In this document: positions 1 through 8,577 of the stretch, one piece after another
How positions within the stretch are numbered: the first letter of the stretch is position 1
How the letters are laid out: every line of letters begins with the position of its first letter
Assembly (NCBI RefSeq): GCF_900635155.1
Contig: NZ_LR134002.1
Location: 620,001-684,000, forward strand
DNA from: Streptococcus sanguinis
Lineage (GTDB): Bacteria; Bacillota; Bacilli; Lactobacillales; Streptococcaceae
Length of the DNA stretch: 64,000 bases
Reading direction: 5' to 3'
Position numbers and translations under genes: made by a program
Notes under the pieces: model-generated
The model's database searches: none
What the model was told of the DNA's origin: nothing
Seen by the model: the letters and a program-made list of their open reading frames with translations, nothing else

Positions 1-8
1 GAAAGCCT

Positions 9-37
9 TTGCAAAATTTGATTCTTTTCTTTATAAT
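9..37 (+). promoter_or_regulatory. Promoter of the wall-anchored nuclease gene
   Basis: TTGCAA (9-14) and TATAAT (32-37) are separated by 17 bases, a good sigma-A promoter, about 48 bases before the start codon. An AAAGGAG ribosome binding site lies at 72-78. Confidence 0.7.
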
Positions 38-84
38 AAAAATTAAATAGGATAATATACATTTATACAGAAAAGGAGAAGTTC

Positions 85-2334
85 ATGAAAAAACAAGTTT
101 CTTACAAGCAGCTCTTTCCCACAGTGGTCTTGCTAGCTGCTTTTCTGTCCCTGCTTTTTTCTGTCCGACCGGTCGGAGCAGAAGAAGCAGTAAGTTCGTC
201 GACTTCAGATGCGGCAGCTCTTACAGAGAATCCAACTGTAAGCGATGAGCCGGTTGCCAGTCAAGCGGAGAGTCCATCTGCAGAATCGGGAGAGTCAAGG
301 CCAGCTTCTACAGAGACAGTGGAAAAGGCAGACCAAGCCCCTGCTGCAGCACAAGCTGCGACTAGCGGACCAGAGGTTGTGCCCAATGTGGGAACCATTC
401 AGGGAGAATCACAAGCCTCTCCCTATGAGGACAAGGAAGTTCGAGTTTCCAATGTAGTTGTGACAAAAACAGACCGCTATGGTTTTTATGTTCAAGACGT
501 GAGTCCTGATGGAAACAGCAGGACTTCTGATGCTCTTTATGTTGTTTCTAAAGAAAAAGTCGATGTTGGAGACAAACTTAGTCTTGAAGGTCGCGTCAAA
601 GAAGGTTATATGGAAGAGCTCAGCGTTCGCCAAGGGCAACCCTTTACCAAGCCCAGTGGTAGTTTGACAGTCACCATGCTTGTCGCTTCCAAGGTGACCA
701 AGGAAGGGAAAGCTGACTTACCTGCTCCAGTAGACATCGTGGCTAATATGCCTCAGGATACGGTCGATAACGATATTAATGACTATCAGCCTCAAAGTGA
801 AGCTTTGGACTACTGGGAAAGTTTGGAAGGAATGTTGACGACGGTGAAGATGCCCCGCGTTTTAGGTCCGCAGTACCGTGGAGACATTTATGTCTTACCT
901 GAAGGCTACCAAGCCCAACCATTAAACAATATCGGAGGCCTCAATCTTCGTCCAAACGCCCAAAACACAGCAACCATTCCAGTCTATGTTGGCAATAAAT
1001 TCATTGCCAAGGCCAAGGATTATTTCAATGGTGATGTGGTCGGAGTCGTGACCTATCGTGGGAAGATTTACAAGTTGGAGCCGACTCAGCTGCCTGATTT
1101 GGTGGACGGTGGCTTGCAGAGACAGGTCTCTCCTATCTATCCAAGCGAGGACAAACTGACTATTGCTTCCTACAATATCGAGAATTTTTCTGCTAATGCT
1201 AAAAAAGGTGAAACACCTGAGGAAAAAGTGACTAGAATCGCCAATTCCTTTATCAATGAAATCCATAGTCCAGATATCATCACGCTCATCGAGGTTCAAG
1301 ATGAGAATGGCAGCGTTAATGACGGAACGACCAGCGGTGTCAAAAGCGGTGAGAAACTAGCGGCCCGCATCAAAGAATTGGGCGGAAAAACTTACAAGTA
1401 CACCGAAGTTGCCCCACTTGACGGTCAAGATGGCGGTAAGCCCGGCTCTAATATCCGCGTGGCCTTTCTCTACGATCCAAATCGGGTGAAGTTAGTTGAA
1501 AGAGAAGCTGGTACGAGTGACGAAGCTGCTAGCTTCTCCGGTGGCCATTTGGTTAAGAATCCTGCCCGGATTGCTCCAACAAATCCAGCCTTTACTAAGG
1601 TTCGTAAATCCTTGGCAGCTGAGTTTGAATTTAAGGGACAGCATATCGTTGTTATCGCCAATCATTTGAAGTCCAAGATTGGGGATGATGCTGTTTATGG
1701 CTCCGCTCAACCAGCAGTTCAGCATACGCAGGCTGCTCGGATAGAGCAGGCTAAAATTTTAAATAGCTTTGTTCAGGAAGGACTGAGACAAAATCCTAAC
1801 CTTAAGTTTGTGCTGACTGGTGATTTCAATGACTTTGAATTTTCCGAAACGGCTAAAGCATTGGCGGGTAATGAACTGATTAATCTCATGCAGGAGCATG
1901 ATGCGGCTGACCGTTATTCCTACTTCTACCGCGGCAGCAACCAAAGTTTGGACAACATTTTCATTTCGAAGAACCTGGCAGGCAAGGCAGTCTTTGCCCC
2001 TGTCCATATCAATGCCTCTTTCATGGAGGAACATGGCAGAGCTTCAGACCATGATCCAGTAGTGGTGCAGCTGGACTTTTCTAAGGATGTTGCAGCTTCA
2101 ACATCTGACAGCTCCCAGCCGTCTCAATCAACTGGACAATCTTCTGTAGCATCAGAACAAGGAGCTCCGTCTCAGACCAATCCCCCATCGTCCAATCAAA
2201 CTGGACAAGGTCAGACAGCTAGCAGCAAGAAGAAGGGACTCCCGCAGACCGGCCAAAATAGCAGTAGCTGGGCAGTCTTGGGATTGGCCCTGTTGATGTT
2301 TGCTTTTACTCTCAAAAAGAGAAGCAGAAATTAA
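85..2334 (+). CDS. LPXTG cell-wall-anchored extracellular nuclease (SWAN-like)
   Basis: Predicted secreted nuclease held on the cell wall by sortase. Visible in order: a signal peptide (about residues 1-33), a Ser/Ala/Glu-rich linker, an OB-fold-like region (about 90-340), an endonuclease/exonuclease/phosphatase domain (about 350-670), a second Ser/Gln-rich linker, then LPQTG at 719-723, a hydrophobic segment and the basic tail KKRSRN. Nuclease motifs include SYNIEN, IEVQDENG, GDFNDF and SDHDPVV, which in this family bind the divalent metal and hold the catalytic His/Asp. It resembles the streptococcal wall-anchored nuclease described in S. sanguinis, which degrades extracellular DNA including neutrophil traps. 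The start follows an AAAGGAG site. It has its own promoter and terminator, so it is probably monocistronic. Exact substrate is inferred. Confidence 0.9.
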   Translation: MKKQVSYKQLFPTVVLLAAFLSLLFSVRPVGAEEAVSSSTSDAAALTENPTVSDEPVASQAESPSAESGESRPASTETVEKADQAPAAAQAATSGPEVVPNVGTIQGESQASPYEDKEVRVSNVVVTKTDRYGFYVQDVSPDGNSRTSDALYVVSKEKVDVGDKLSLEGRVKEGYMEELSVRQGQPFTKPSGSLTVTMLVASKVTKEGKADLPAPVDIVANMPQDTVDNDINDYQPQSEALDYWESLEGMLTTVKMPRVLGPQYRGDIYVLPEGYQAQPLNNIGGLNLRPNAQNTATIPVYVGNKFIAKAKDYFNGDVVGVVTYRGKIYKLEPTQLPDLVDGGLQRQVSPIYPSEDKLTIASYNIENFSANAKKGETPEEKVTRIANSFINEIHSPDIITLIEVQDENGSVNDGTTSGVKSGEKLAARIKELGGKTYKYTEVAPLDGQDGGKPGSNIRVAFLYDPNRVKLVEREAGTSDEAASFSGGHLVKNPARIAPTNPAFTKVRKSLAAEFEFKGQHIVVIANHLKSKIGDDAVYGSAQPAVQHTQAARIEQAKILNSFVQEGLRQNPNLKFVLTGDFNDFEFSETAKALAGNELINLMQEHDAADRYSYFYRGSNQSLDNIFISKNLAGKAVFAPVHINASFMEEHGRASDHDPVVVQLDFSKDVAASTSDSSQPSQSTGQSSVASEQGAPSQTNPPSSNQTGQGQTASSKKKGLPQTGQNSSSWAVLGLALLMFAFTLKKRSRN

Positions 2335-2354
2335 CTAAAATCAATTTAAAAAGT

Positions 2355-2392
2355 GAAATCAGGGTGGACTAAAGAACCTACCCTGATTTTTT
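2355..2392 (+). terminator. Intrinsic terminator after the nuclease gene
   Basis: AAATCAGGGT and ACCCTGATTT can pair around a short loop, followed by a T run. Confidence 0.8.
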
Positions 2393-2532
2393 ATTTGCCA
2401 GCATCTAAGAGCAAGTCTGTTCCCGCTTTCGCCCTAAAATTTCATCTGTTGTAAAACACTGAAAATGAAACTGAAAAACAGTTTGTTTTCTAAAAAATAG
2501 GCAAATTAAGTCTATTTTTGCTTTAATCATGT

Positions 2533-2562
2533 TATAATGTAGTTAGTTATAAAACGTTTTCA
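2533..2562 (+). promoter_or_regulatory. pflA promoter region with a cre-like site
   Basis: A TATAAT -10 is at 2533-2538. Just downstream, 2548-2562 (TATAAAACGTTTTCA) matches the CcpA cre pattern except for its first TG pair. Its position downstream of the -10 would fit carbon-catabolite control of pyruvate formate-lyase activation. The -35 is weak. Confidence 0.5.
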
Positions 2563-2580
2563 GAGTTAAGAGGTTGCGCT

Positions 2581-3390
2581 ATGGTTGAAGAGAAAATTGA
2601 AGAAGCAGTTGATTATGGAAAGGTAACGGGCATGGTCCACTCCACCGAAAGTTTTGGAGCTGTTGATGGACCGGGTATCCGTTTTATTGTTTTTTTGCAG
2701 GGTTGCCACATGCGCTGCCAGTATTGCCATAATCCGGACACATGGGAGATGGAGACCAACAAATCTCAGCTGCGGACCGTGGACGATGTCTTGCAAGAAG
2801 CTCTCCGTTATAAGGGCTTCTGGGGCAATAAAGGCGGCATCACCGTCAGCGGAGGAGAAGCCTTGCTGCAGATTGATTTTCTGATCGCCTTCTTTACCAA
2901 GGCTAAAGAGCTGGGCATCCACTGTACTTTGGATACCTGTGCCCTGCCATTCAGAAATACGCCTCGCTATCTGAAAAAATTTGACAAACTCATGGCAGTT
3001 ACCGACCTTGTCCTGCTAGATATCAAGGAAATTAACGAAGAACAGCACAAAATCGTGACCAGCCAAACCAACAAGAATATCTTGGCCTGTGCCAAGTACT
3101 TGTCTGATATTGGAAAACCAGTCTGGATCCGCCATGTCTTGGTGCCAGGATTGACCGACCGTGATGATGACCTGATTGAGCTGGGTAAGTTTGTTAAGAC
3201 ACTGAAGAATGTTGATAAGTTTGAAATTCTACCTTACCATACCATGGGAGAATTCAAATGGCGGGAGCTAGGCATCCCTTACAAGCTGGAAGGTGTTAAG
3301 CCTCCAACAGCTGATCGAGTTAAGAATGCCAAGGAACTTATGCAGACTGAATCCTATACAGAGTATATGAATCGGGTGCATAATAGCTAA
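2581..3390 (+). CDS. pflA: Pyruvate formate-lyase-activating enzyme
   Basis: Radical-SAM activase that installs the glycyl radical on pyruvate formate-lyase during anaerobic mixed-acid fermentation; cytoplasmic. The 4Fe-4S radical-SAM motif CX3CX2C is visible as GCHMRCQYC, with cysteines at about residues 42, 46 and 49. It is followed by the glycine-rich SGGEALLQ stretch, which binds SAM in this family. At 269 residues it has the usual length for streptococcal PflA. The partner pflB is not in the window, which is normal for streptococci. The start ATG at 2581 follows AAGAGG. A cre-like site lies upstream and a terminator downstream. Confidence 0.95.
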   Translation: MVEEKIEEAVDYGKVTGMVHSTESFGAVDGPGIRFIVFLQGCHMRCQYCHNPDTWEMETNKSQLRTVDDVLQEALRYKGFWGNKGGITVSGGEALLQIDFLIAFFTKAKELGIHCTLDTCALPFRNTPRYLKKFDKLMAVTDLVLLDIKEINEEQHKIVTSQTNKNILACAKYLSDIGKPVWIRHVLVPGLTDRDDDLIELGKFVKTLKNVDKFEILPYHTMGEFKWRELGIPYKLEGVKPPTADRVKNAKELMQTESYTEYMNRVHNS

Positions 3391-3410
3391 TCTATTATGA
3401 GTATGGATAA

Positions 3411-3443
3411 ATGGGCTGGTGGGCTGACCAGTCCATTTTTCTT
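3411..3443 (+). terminator. Intrinsic terminator after pflA
   Basis: ATGGGCTGGT (3411-3420) pairs with ACCAGTCCAT (3427-3436), loop of six, then TTTTTCTT. Confidence 0.8.
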
Positions 3444-3463
3444 AAGAAAATGCCCTTCTGCTT

Positions 3464-3492
3464 TTGTGAAATGCCTGTAATTGTGGTAAAAT
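3464..3492 (+). promoter_or_regulatory. ppaC promoter
   Basis: TTGTGA (3464-3469), 17-base spacer, TAAAAT (3487-3492) preceded by a TG extended -10. Confidence 0.7.
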
Positions 3493-3528
3493 AAATGCAA
3501 TAAGTTTATATAAAAGAAGAGGTTTATC

Positions 3529-4464
3529 ATGTCTAAAATTTTAGTTTTCGGTCACCAAAATCCTGATTCAGATGCTATCGGTTCATCTTACGCTTTTGCT
3601 TACTTGGCTCGCGAAGCTTATGGCTTGGATACAGAAGCTGTTGCTCTGGGTGAGCCTAATGAAGAAACAGCCTTTGTTTTAGATTACTTTGGCGTGGCTG
3701 CACCGCGCGTGATTACATCTGCCAAGGCAGAAGGGGCTGAGCAAGTCATCCTGACAGACCACAATGAATTCCAGCAGTCTGTGGCGGATATTGCTGAAGT
3801 TGAAGTTTATGGCGTGGTGGACCACCACCGTGTTGCTAACTTTGAAACAGCTAGTCCACTTTACATGCGATTGGAGCCAGTTGGTTCAGCTTCCTCTATT
3901 GTTTATCGTATGTTCAAGGAGCACGGTGTAGCAGTTCCAAAAGAAATTGCAGGATTGATGCTGTCTGGTTTGATTTCTGATACTCTCTTGCTCAAGTCGC
4001 CAACAACTCATCCGACTGACGAGGTCATTGCACCAGAATTGGCTGAGCTGGCTGGTGTCAACTTGGAAGAGTATGGTTTGGCAATGCTTAAGGCAGGTAC
4101 AAACTTGGCTAGCAAGTCTGCAGAAGAATTGATTGACATCGATGCGAAAACATTTGAGCTGAATGGAAACAATGTCCGTGTGGCACAGGTCAACACAGTT
4201 GATATTGCTGAAGTCTTGGAGCGTCAAGCAGAAATCGAAGCGGCTATTGAAAAAGCAATCGCTGATAATGGCTACTCTGACTTTGTCTTGATGATTACAG
4301 ATATTATCAACTCCGACTCAGAGATTTTGGCTATCGGAAGCAATATGGATAAGGTCGAAGCAGCCTTCAACTTTGTTCTTGAAAATAACCATGCTTTCCT
4401 TGCAGGTGCTGTTTCTCGTAAGAAGCAAGTGGTGCCTCAACTGACAGAAAGTTTTAATGCTTAA
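3529..4464 (+). CDS. ppaC: Manganese-dependent inorganic pyrophosphatase (family II)
   Basis: Hydrolyses pyrophosphate to phosphate, pulling biosynthetic reactions forward; cytoplasmic DHH-family enzyme. Metal-binding motifs are visible: [12 protein letters not shown] near the N-terminus, TDHNE, and the signature VVDHHRV. The C-terminal substrate-binding motif SRKKQ is present near residue 298. At 311 residues it has the normal length. It is a single gene between its own promoter and a terminator, and starts at the ATG after AAGAGG. Confidence 0.95.
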   Translation: MSKILVFGHQNPDSDAIGSSYAFAYLAREAYGLDTEAVALGEPNEETAFVLDYFGVAAPRVITSAKAEGAEQVILTDHNEFQQSVADIAEVEVYGVVDHHRVANFETASPLYMRLEPVGSASSIVYRMFKEHGVAVPKEIAGLMLSGLISDTLLLKSPTTHPTDEVIAPELAELAGVNLEEYGLAMLKAGTNLASKSAEELIDIDAKTFELNGNNVRVAQVNTVDIAEVLERQAEIEAAIEKAIADNGYSDFVLMITDIINSDSEILAIGSNMDKVEAAFNFVLENNHAFLAGAVSRKKQVVPQLTESFNA

Positions 4465-4493
4465 AGAGCTCATTTGAGGAAATAAGTTACTAG

Positions 4494-4542
4494 ATGAGGG
4501 CTATTCCCCTCATACTTAAAAAGGGGTCTCGGCTCCTTTTTT
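4494..4542 (+). terminator. Tandem hairpins after ppaC
   Basis: ATGAGGG/CCCTCAT (4494-4513) forms a hairpin without a T tract. The following AAAAGGGG/CTCCTTTT hairpin (4519-4540) ends in a T run and looks like the working terminator. It ends only about 15 bases before the next gene. Confidence 0.7.
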
Positions 4543-4556
4543 GATAGGCGAGAGAA

Positions 4557-5069
4557 ATGAAGATTCAAGATTTACAAGACGGAGATTTGATTTTTACAGT
4601 CAGATCTTCAGAAATTGCAGCAGCCATCCGAGCAGCAACTGGTTCATATAGTCATGTGGCCATCTTTTTTAATGGTGAGATTTATCATGCAACCCATGAG
4701 AATGGTGTTGTCAATCAAGATTTGTCTGATTTTTTGCAGGATGAGGATGTTTATGACGTATATCGCTATCCAGCTATTGATGCAGATGCTGTCTTTAAAA
4801 GGGCCAAATTGCATCTAGGAAAGCCATATAATTTCAGCTTTTATCCGCAGTCCGAAGGTTTTTACTGTTCGGAGTATATTGCGGAAATTTTGCCGGTTTT
4901 TGATACGATTCCCATGCAGTTTGGCGATGAGGGAAATCTGATTTCTGATTTTTGGCAGGAGTATTATCGAGAATTAGGCTTAGATGTGCCCTTAAATCAG
5001 CCTGGGACGAATCCTAGCCAGTTGGCTCAGTCAAGCAAACTAATCTATAAAGGAGAACTCCATGATTAA
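4557..5069 (+). CDS. YiiX/NlpC-P60-like permuted papain-fold protein
   Basis: 170 residues that read like the YiiX group of circularly permuted papain-fold proteases/amidases. The conserved N-terminal block has GDLIF, then a His in YSHVAIFF and another in IYHATHENG; a Cys occurs later in FYCSEY. These are the expected catalytic His and Cys of a permuted NlpC/P60 fold. There is no signal peptide, so it is probably cytoplasmic. Substrate unknown; candidates in this superfamily are peptide or lipid amide bonds. It overlaps the following DUF1803 gene by 8 bases, so the two are co-translated. Its ribosome binding site is weak (GAGAGAA) and a terminator hairpin lies immediately upstream, so expression may be low. 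Confidence 0.7.
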   Translation: MKIQDLQDGDLIFTVRSSEIAAAIRAATGSYSHVAIFFNGEIYHATHENGVVNQDLSDFLQDEDVYDVYRYPAIDADAVFKRAKLHLGKPYNFSFYPQSEGFYCSEYIAEILPVFDTIPMQFGDEGNLISDFWQEYYRELGLDVPLNQPGTNPSQLAQSSKLIYKGELHD

Positions 5070-5715
5070 AATCATCAATCCCAGCCGCTTGACGCGCCAG
5101 CCTTTTTTTCAGGAGCTGATTGATTATTTGGATCAGCATGAGGCAGTGATTCTACGGGAGATTAAGAGAGAGTTTGAGGGCGTGGCTAATATTGACCGTT
5201 CGATAGAAGAGTATATCAAGGCAGGCTTCATTCGGCGGGAAAACAAGCGATATTACCTGACTCTGCCTCTTGTGGAAAGTTTGGAGGATTTGCGTTTGGA
5301 TCAGGAAGTCTTTATCCGTGATGACAGTCCCCTCTATCAGGAGCTGTTGGAGCTACGCTTTGAAACCCAGCTTTCCAATCAGACTAATGCGGCGCTCTTG
5401 ATGGAAGAGACAGATTTTCAGCGGGATAAGCTGACCTTGGCTAATTATTTTTACAAGATGCAGCGCCACTTTCCGCTGTCTGAGGCACAAAAGCCCCTCT
5501 ATGCTGTCTTGGGCGATGTCAATCCCGAATATGCACTCAAGTATATGACGACTTTTCTCCTCAAGTATGTCCGCAAGGATGAGCTCATGCAGAAGCGGCG
5601 CGACATTTTTGTCGATAGCCTAGTAATCTTAGGTTATATTCGACAAAACGAAGTAGGCAAGTATGAGTTGCAGGCCAGCTTTGATAAGGAGAGATTGACT
5701 TTCCAGCTAGACTGA
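5062..5715 (+). CDS. DUF1803 domain protein
   Basis: 217 residues, cytoplasmic, no membrane segment. The sequence reads as the streptococcal DUF1803 family, whose function is not known. The N-terminal third (IINPSRLTRQPFFQELIDYL) is followed by a region that looks like a winged-helix arrangement (VILREIKREF...YIKAGFIRRENKRYYL), suggesting nucleic acid or protein binding, but this is inference. The ATG overlaps the stop of the YiiX-like gene by 8 bases and follows AAGGAGA, so the two form an operon. Confidence 0.65.
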   Translation: MIKIINPSRLTRQPFFQELIDYLDQHEAVILREIKREFEGVANIDRSIEEYIKAGFIRRENKRYYLTLPLVESLEDLRLDQEVFIRDDSPLYQELLELRFETQLSNQTNAALLMEETDFQRDKLTLANYFYKMQRHFPLSEAQKPLYAVLGDVNPEYALKYMTTFLLKYVRKDELMQKRRDIFVDSLVILGYIRQNEVGKYELQASFDKERLTFQLD

Positions 5716-5740
5716 TCTTCCCATAGAATGAGCAGAATAT

Positions 5741-5769
5741 TTGACCTTTGAAAAGAAAAAACTTATACT
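5741..5769 (+). promoter_or_regulatory. csbD-like gene promoter
   Basis: TTGACC (5741-5746), 17-base spacer, TATACT (5764-5769). A small hairpin ACGGT/ACCGT lies just after the expected transcription start. Confidence 0.7.
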
Positions 5770-5815
5770 ACTGTAAACGGTATCAGAAACCGTAAAAAAG
5801 AATGGAGGCAAAATT

Positions 5816-6010
5816 ATGTCACTAGAAAATAAATTTGATCAAGCTAAAGGCGCTGTTAAAGAAGGCGTGGGCAAAGTTACAGGCGATAACAAGACAGAGG
5901 CAGAAGGCTTTGTAGAAAAAACAGTTGCCAAAGCCAAAGAAGTTGCTGAAGATGCTAAAGAAGCTGTAGAAGGTGCCGTTGAAGGTATCAAAAACAGCTT
6001 GGATAAATAA
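5816..6010 (+). CDS. CsbD-family stress protein
   Basis: 64 residues, very rich in Lys, Glu and Ala, with the CsbD opening ([20 protein letters not shown]) followed by a repeated amphipathic helix. CsbD-family proteins are small, abundant, stress-induced proteins of unknown molecular function; the Bacillus founder is sigma-B dependent, but streptococci lack that sigma factor. Here there is a strong sigma-A promoter, a GGAGG ribosome binding site and a terminator, so it is probably a highly expressed single gene. Confidence 0.85.
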   Translation: MSLENKFDQAKGAVKEGVGKVTGDNKTEAEGFVEKTVAKAKEVAEDAKEAVEGAVEGIKNSLDK

Positions 6011-6021
6011 GAATAGTGAGA

Positions 6022-6049
6022 AGAGAGTTAAAATTTAACTCTCTTTTTT
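6022..6049 (+). terminator. Terminator after the CsbD-like gene
   Basis: Near-perfect palindrome AGAGAGTTAAA/TTTAACTCTCT followed by TTTTT. Confidence 0.85.
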
Positions 6050-6241
6050 CCTTTCCAAGTAGAGATGAAATCTTTTTTCACCTTCTGTTTGTAAATGAAA
6101 AACGAAACAGGTAGCAGTAAACAGCAATAAAAAAGTTTTATAAATTTGTAAATAATAAAAATTTAAGCTTTTCACGCTAAGATAGAAATATAAAAAAGAA
6201 CCTGCAATGGTGATATGAATTTACAGGTGGTGAAAGGAAGG

Positions 6242-7000
6242 ATGATGAAACTATTGATGCACTTACGCCCCTCTAAGCCTTTGAAAGAGCTGAAGTGGTT
6301 TGATATTGCTGTGATTACCCTGCTTATGTTTGGGCAGTTTATTTACCGCTCAACGGAGCTTTATCTAGCTAGCTTTGCGCCAACCGCCAGCACAGGAGCT
6401 ACTGAAACGGTGACAAATACAGCCAGCGAAGGAGCGGCTTTTTCTAGCAACTTCAATTTTCAGCTACTGATGCTGGTCTTGTCCATTCTTTATCTATTGC
6501 TTCGGCGCTTTGACTTTAAGCAGCTTCCCATCCGTATGAGCTGGTCGGTTCTCCTTTGGACTCCTCTTATTTTTGTAGCGGTAGGGTTCTTTGGTGACAT
6601 TGTGACGACACTGAGCGGCGAGTACAATTACTTTGATCCAACTCTCTGGTCTTATGTGGACTTGCTAGAAATTTTTAGGAAATTTGCTGAACTGTCACCT
6701 ATGGCTATTCTCTACGGACTTCTCAATGGCTTCTATGAGGAATTCTTCTTTCTGGGGCTTATGACCTCTGTTAAGGATAAGTATAAGTGGTGGGCGCTGG
6801 CCTACTCTACTATCATTCGGATTTCTTTCCATACCTATCAGGGCATGCTGTGGGCTTTGGTTATCGGAGTGGTATACGGTCTCTTTTACTATTTCCTTTA
6901 CAAGTACAAGGTCAAGAACCTCCTGCCTTTCTTTCTCATGCACGCCTTGGCGGATATGTTTGGCTCCAGCTTGATGTACGTTCTGATTAAATGGCGGTAA
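6242..7000 (+). CDS. CPBP-family intramembrane glutamic protease (Abi-like)
   Basis: Multi-pass membrane protein of about 252 residues, with about six hydrophobic segments. The CPBP/Abi core motifs can be seen in the second half: EEFFFLG (the paired Glu), SFHTYQG (His) and HALADMFGS (His with acidic Asp). Family members process membrane or secreted peptides, and several streptococcal relatives act in bacteriocin immunity or competence; the target here is unknown. An in-frame ATG at 6215 exists, but the GAAAGGAAG site directly upstream favours 6242 or 6245. It converges on murE, with a shared terminator. Confidence 0.75.
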   Translation: MMKLLMHLRPSKPLKELKWFDIAVITLLMFGQFIYRSTELYLASFAPTASTGATETVTNTASEGAAFSSNFNFQLLMLVLSILYLLLRRFDFKQLPIRMSWSVLLWTPLIFVAVGFFGDIVTTLSGEYNYFDPTLWSYVDLLEIFRKFAELSPMAILYGLLNGFYEEFFFLGLMTSVKDKYKWWALAYSTIIRISFHTYQGMLWALVIGVVYGLFYYFLYKYKVKNLLPFFLMHALADMFGSSLMYVLIKWR

Positions 7001-7017
7001 CTTTTACAAAACAACAA

Positions 7018-7044
7018 TAAAAAGGCGATATACTCGCCTTTTTT
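7018..7044. terminator. Bidirectional terminator between the CPBP gene and murE
   Basis: GGCGA/TCGCC hairpin flanked by an A run on one side and a T run on the other, so it can act in both directions. Confidence 0.8.
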
Positions 7045-7045
7045 C

Positions 7046-8491
7046 TTATAAATACTTTTCTGCTAGGGCATAGTCTCCTGGATAGGCTACTTTTTCTCCT
7101 TCTACGATCTGGTAAGCATCCGCTCCTTTACCGGCCAGAATGACGGCATCTCCCTCTCGCTCAGTTAGACTGAGAGCTTTTTTGATGGCTTCTTCTCGGT
7201 CGGCTATTTTTTCCACTGGATAGGAGATGTAGGATGCGATTTCCTCCGCAATGGCTAGAGGATCTTCATAGTTGGGGTCGTCCGCAGTTAAGATAAGGGT
7301 CAACTCAGGATGCTGATTGAGTAGGAGACCGAAGTCTTTGCGGCGACTTTCACCCTTGTTTCCGGTAGCACCCAAGAGGAGAATAATCTTGCCCTTCTGG
7401 TGTTCCTGTACCACAGACAGTAGGTTGCTTAGGCTGACGCCGTTGTGAGCATAGTCAACGAAGACCTTGGCGCCGTTTTTCTGAGTCAGAACTTCCATAC
7501 GGCCTGGGACTCGGGTTGCGGCAATTCCTTTTTTGATGTCTTCGAGGCTAGCACCCAGACGCAGACAGGCAAGACCAGCCGCTACTGCATTTTCCTGATT
7601 GAAGCTGCCGATGAGCTGGATATCGTAGTGGCCAGCTAATTTACCAGCAGCTTCAAAGCTGAAAGCCTGAGAATCTATGATGGTATTGCTAGAGTCTGCT
7701 CCATAGAAATCGTGTTCCATAGAAGTGACTTGATCTTTCACGATTTGGAAATGGTCCATGTCGCTATTCACGATAACTGCTCGGCTATTGTCCATCAAGA
7801 GCCGCTTATTGTAGAAGTAATCTTCAAAGGTTGGATGCTCGATAGGACCGATATGGTCGGGGCTGATATTAAGAAAGACACCCACATCAAAAGTTAGGCC
7901 ATAGACCCTTTTCTTGAGATAAGCCTGACTGGAAACTTCCATGATGAGATGAGTCCGATCATTTGCAAGGGCTTGAGCCATCATTTTGATGAGATCCAGA
8001 CTCTCTGGTGTTGTCAGAGTTGACTTGAAGAAGGTCTCGCCATCCAAAGTGGTATTCATAGTCGAGAGCAGGGCAGGCCGATGACTTTGGGAAAGGATCT
8101 GATAGGCAAAATAAGCTGTAGTTGTCTTGCCCTTGGTGCCAGTAAAGGCCAGCAGTTTGAGCTTTTTCTCAGGATGGCCGTAAAATTCCATGGCTAAGAG
8201 ACTCATGGCCTGCTTGACATCGTTGACCAAGAGGACCGGAATGCCCACTTGAAAGTCTGTCTCGCTGATATAAAAGCGCAGGCCAGCTGTGACGGCTTTT
8301 TCTAGAAATTCTTTCTTAAAAGCCTCACCCTTGACAAAAAAGAGGGTAGAGGCATCCACTTCCCTGCTGTCATAGCTGATACTATCGAAAGTTAAGCCGC
8401 TGTAGGAGAAGAAGTAATCTCCGTCTTTAACAATATCACGAAAATTATGGTCTTTTTTTAAAATATCTAATACGGTTTCAATTTTAATCAT
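7046..8491 (-). CDS. murE: UDP-N-acetylmuramoyl-L-alanyl-D-glutamate--L-lysine ligase
   Basis: Mur ligase that adds the third stem-peptide residue to UDP-MurNAc-L-Ala-D-Glu in the cytoplasm. The ATP-binding loop TGTKGKTTT is present. The substrate loop reads DDPNYEDP instead of the DNPR seen in diaminopimelate-adding enzymes, which agrees with L-lysine and with streptococcal peptidoglycan. The start at 8491 gives 481 residues, the usual length. A TTG at 8533 is in frame but has no ribosome binding site. The chosen ATG also lacks a Shine-Dalgarno sequence and lies at the predicted transcription start (see findings). Divergent from murJ. Confidence 0.93.
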   Translation of the reverse strand: MIKIETVLDILKKDHNFRDIVKDGDYFFSYSGLTFDSISYDSREVDASTLFFVKGEAFKKEFLEKAVTAGLRFYISETDFQVGIPVLLVNDVKQAMSLLAMEFYGHPEKKLKLLAFTGTKGKTTTAYFAYQILSQSHRPALLSTMNTTLDGETFFKSTLTTPESLDLIKMMAQALANDRTHLIMEVSSQAYLKKRVYGLTFDVGVFLNISPDHIGPIEHPTFEDYFYNKRLLMDNSRAVIVNSDMDHFQIVKDQVTSMEHDFYGADSSNTIIDSQAFSFEAAGKLAGHYDIQLIGSFNQENAVAAGLACLRLGASLEDIKKGIAATRVPGRMEVLTQKNGAKVFVDYAHNGVSLSNLLSVVQEHQKGKIILLLGATGNKGESRRKDFGLLLNQHPELTLILTADDPNYEDPLAIAEEIASYISYPVEKIADREEAIKKALSLTEREGDAVILAGKGADAYQIVEGEKVAYPGDYALAEKYL

Positions 8492-8497
8492 AAATCT

Positions 8498-8548
8498 ATT
8501 GTAAACCTTATGGCTGGGTTTTACAAGAGGCAAGGAAAAGTTTATAAT
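8498..8548. promoter_or_regulatory. Overlapping divergent promoters of murE and murJ
   Basis: Plus strand, toward murJ: TTTACA (8520-8525), 17 bases, TATAAT (8543-8548). Minus strand, toward murE: TTGTAA (8526-8521), 17 bases, TACAAT (8503-8498). The two -35 elements occupy almost the same bases, so polymerase binding for the two cell-wall genes should be mutually exclusive. Confidence 0.65.
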
Positions 8549-8577
8549 AAAAGAAGAATAAATAGAAGAGGTTTTCT

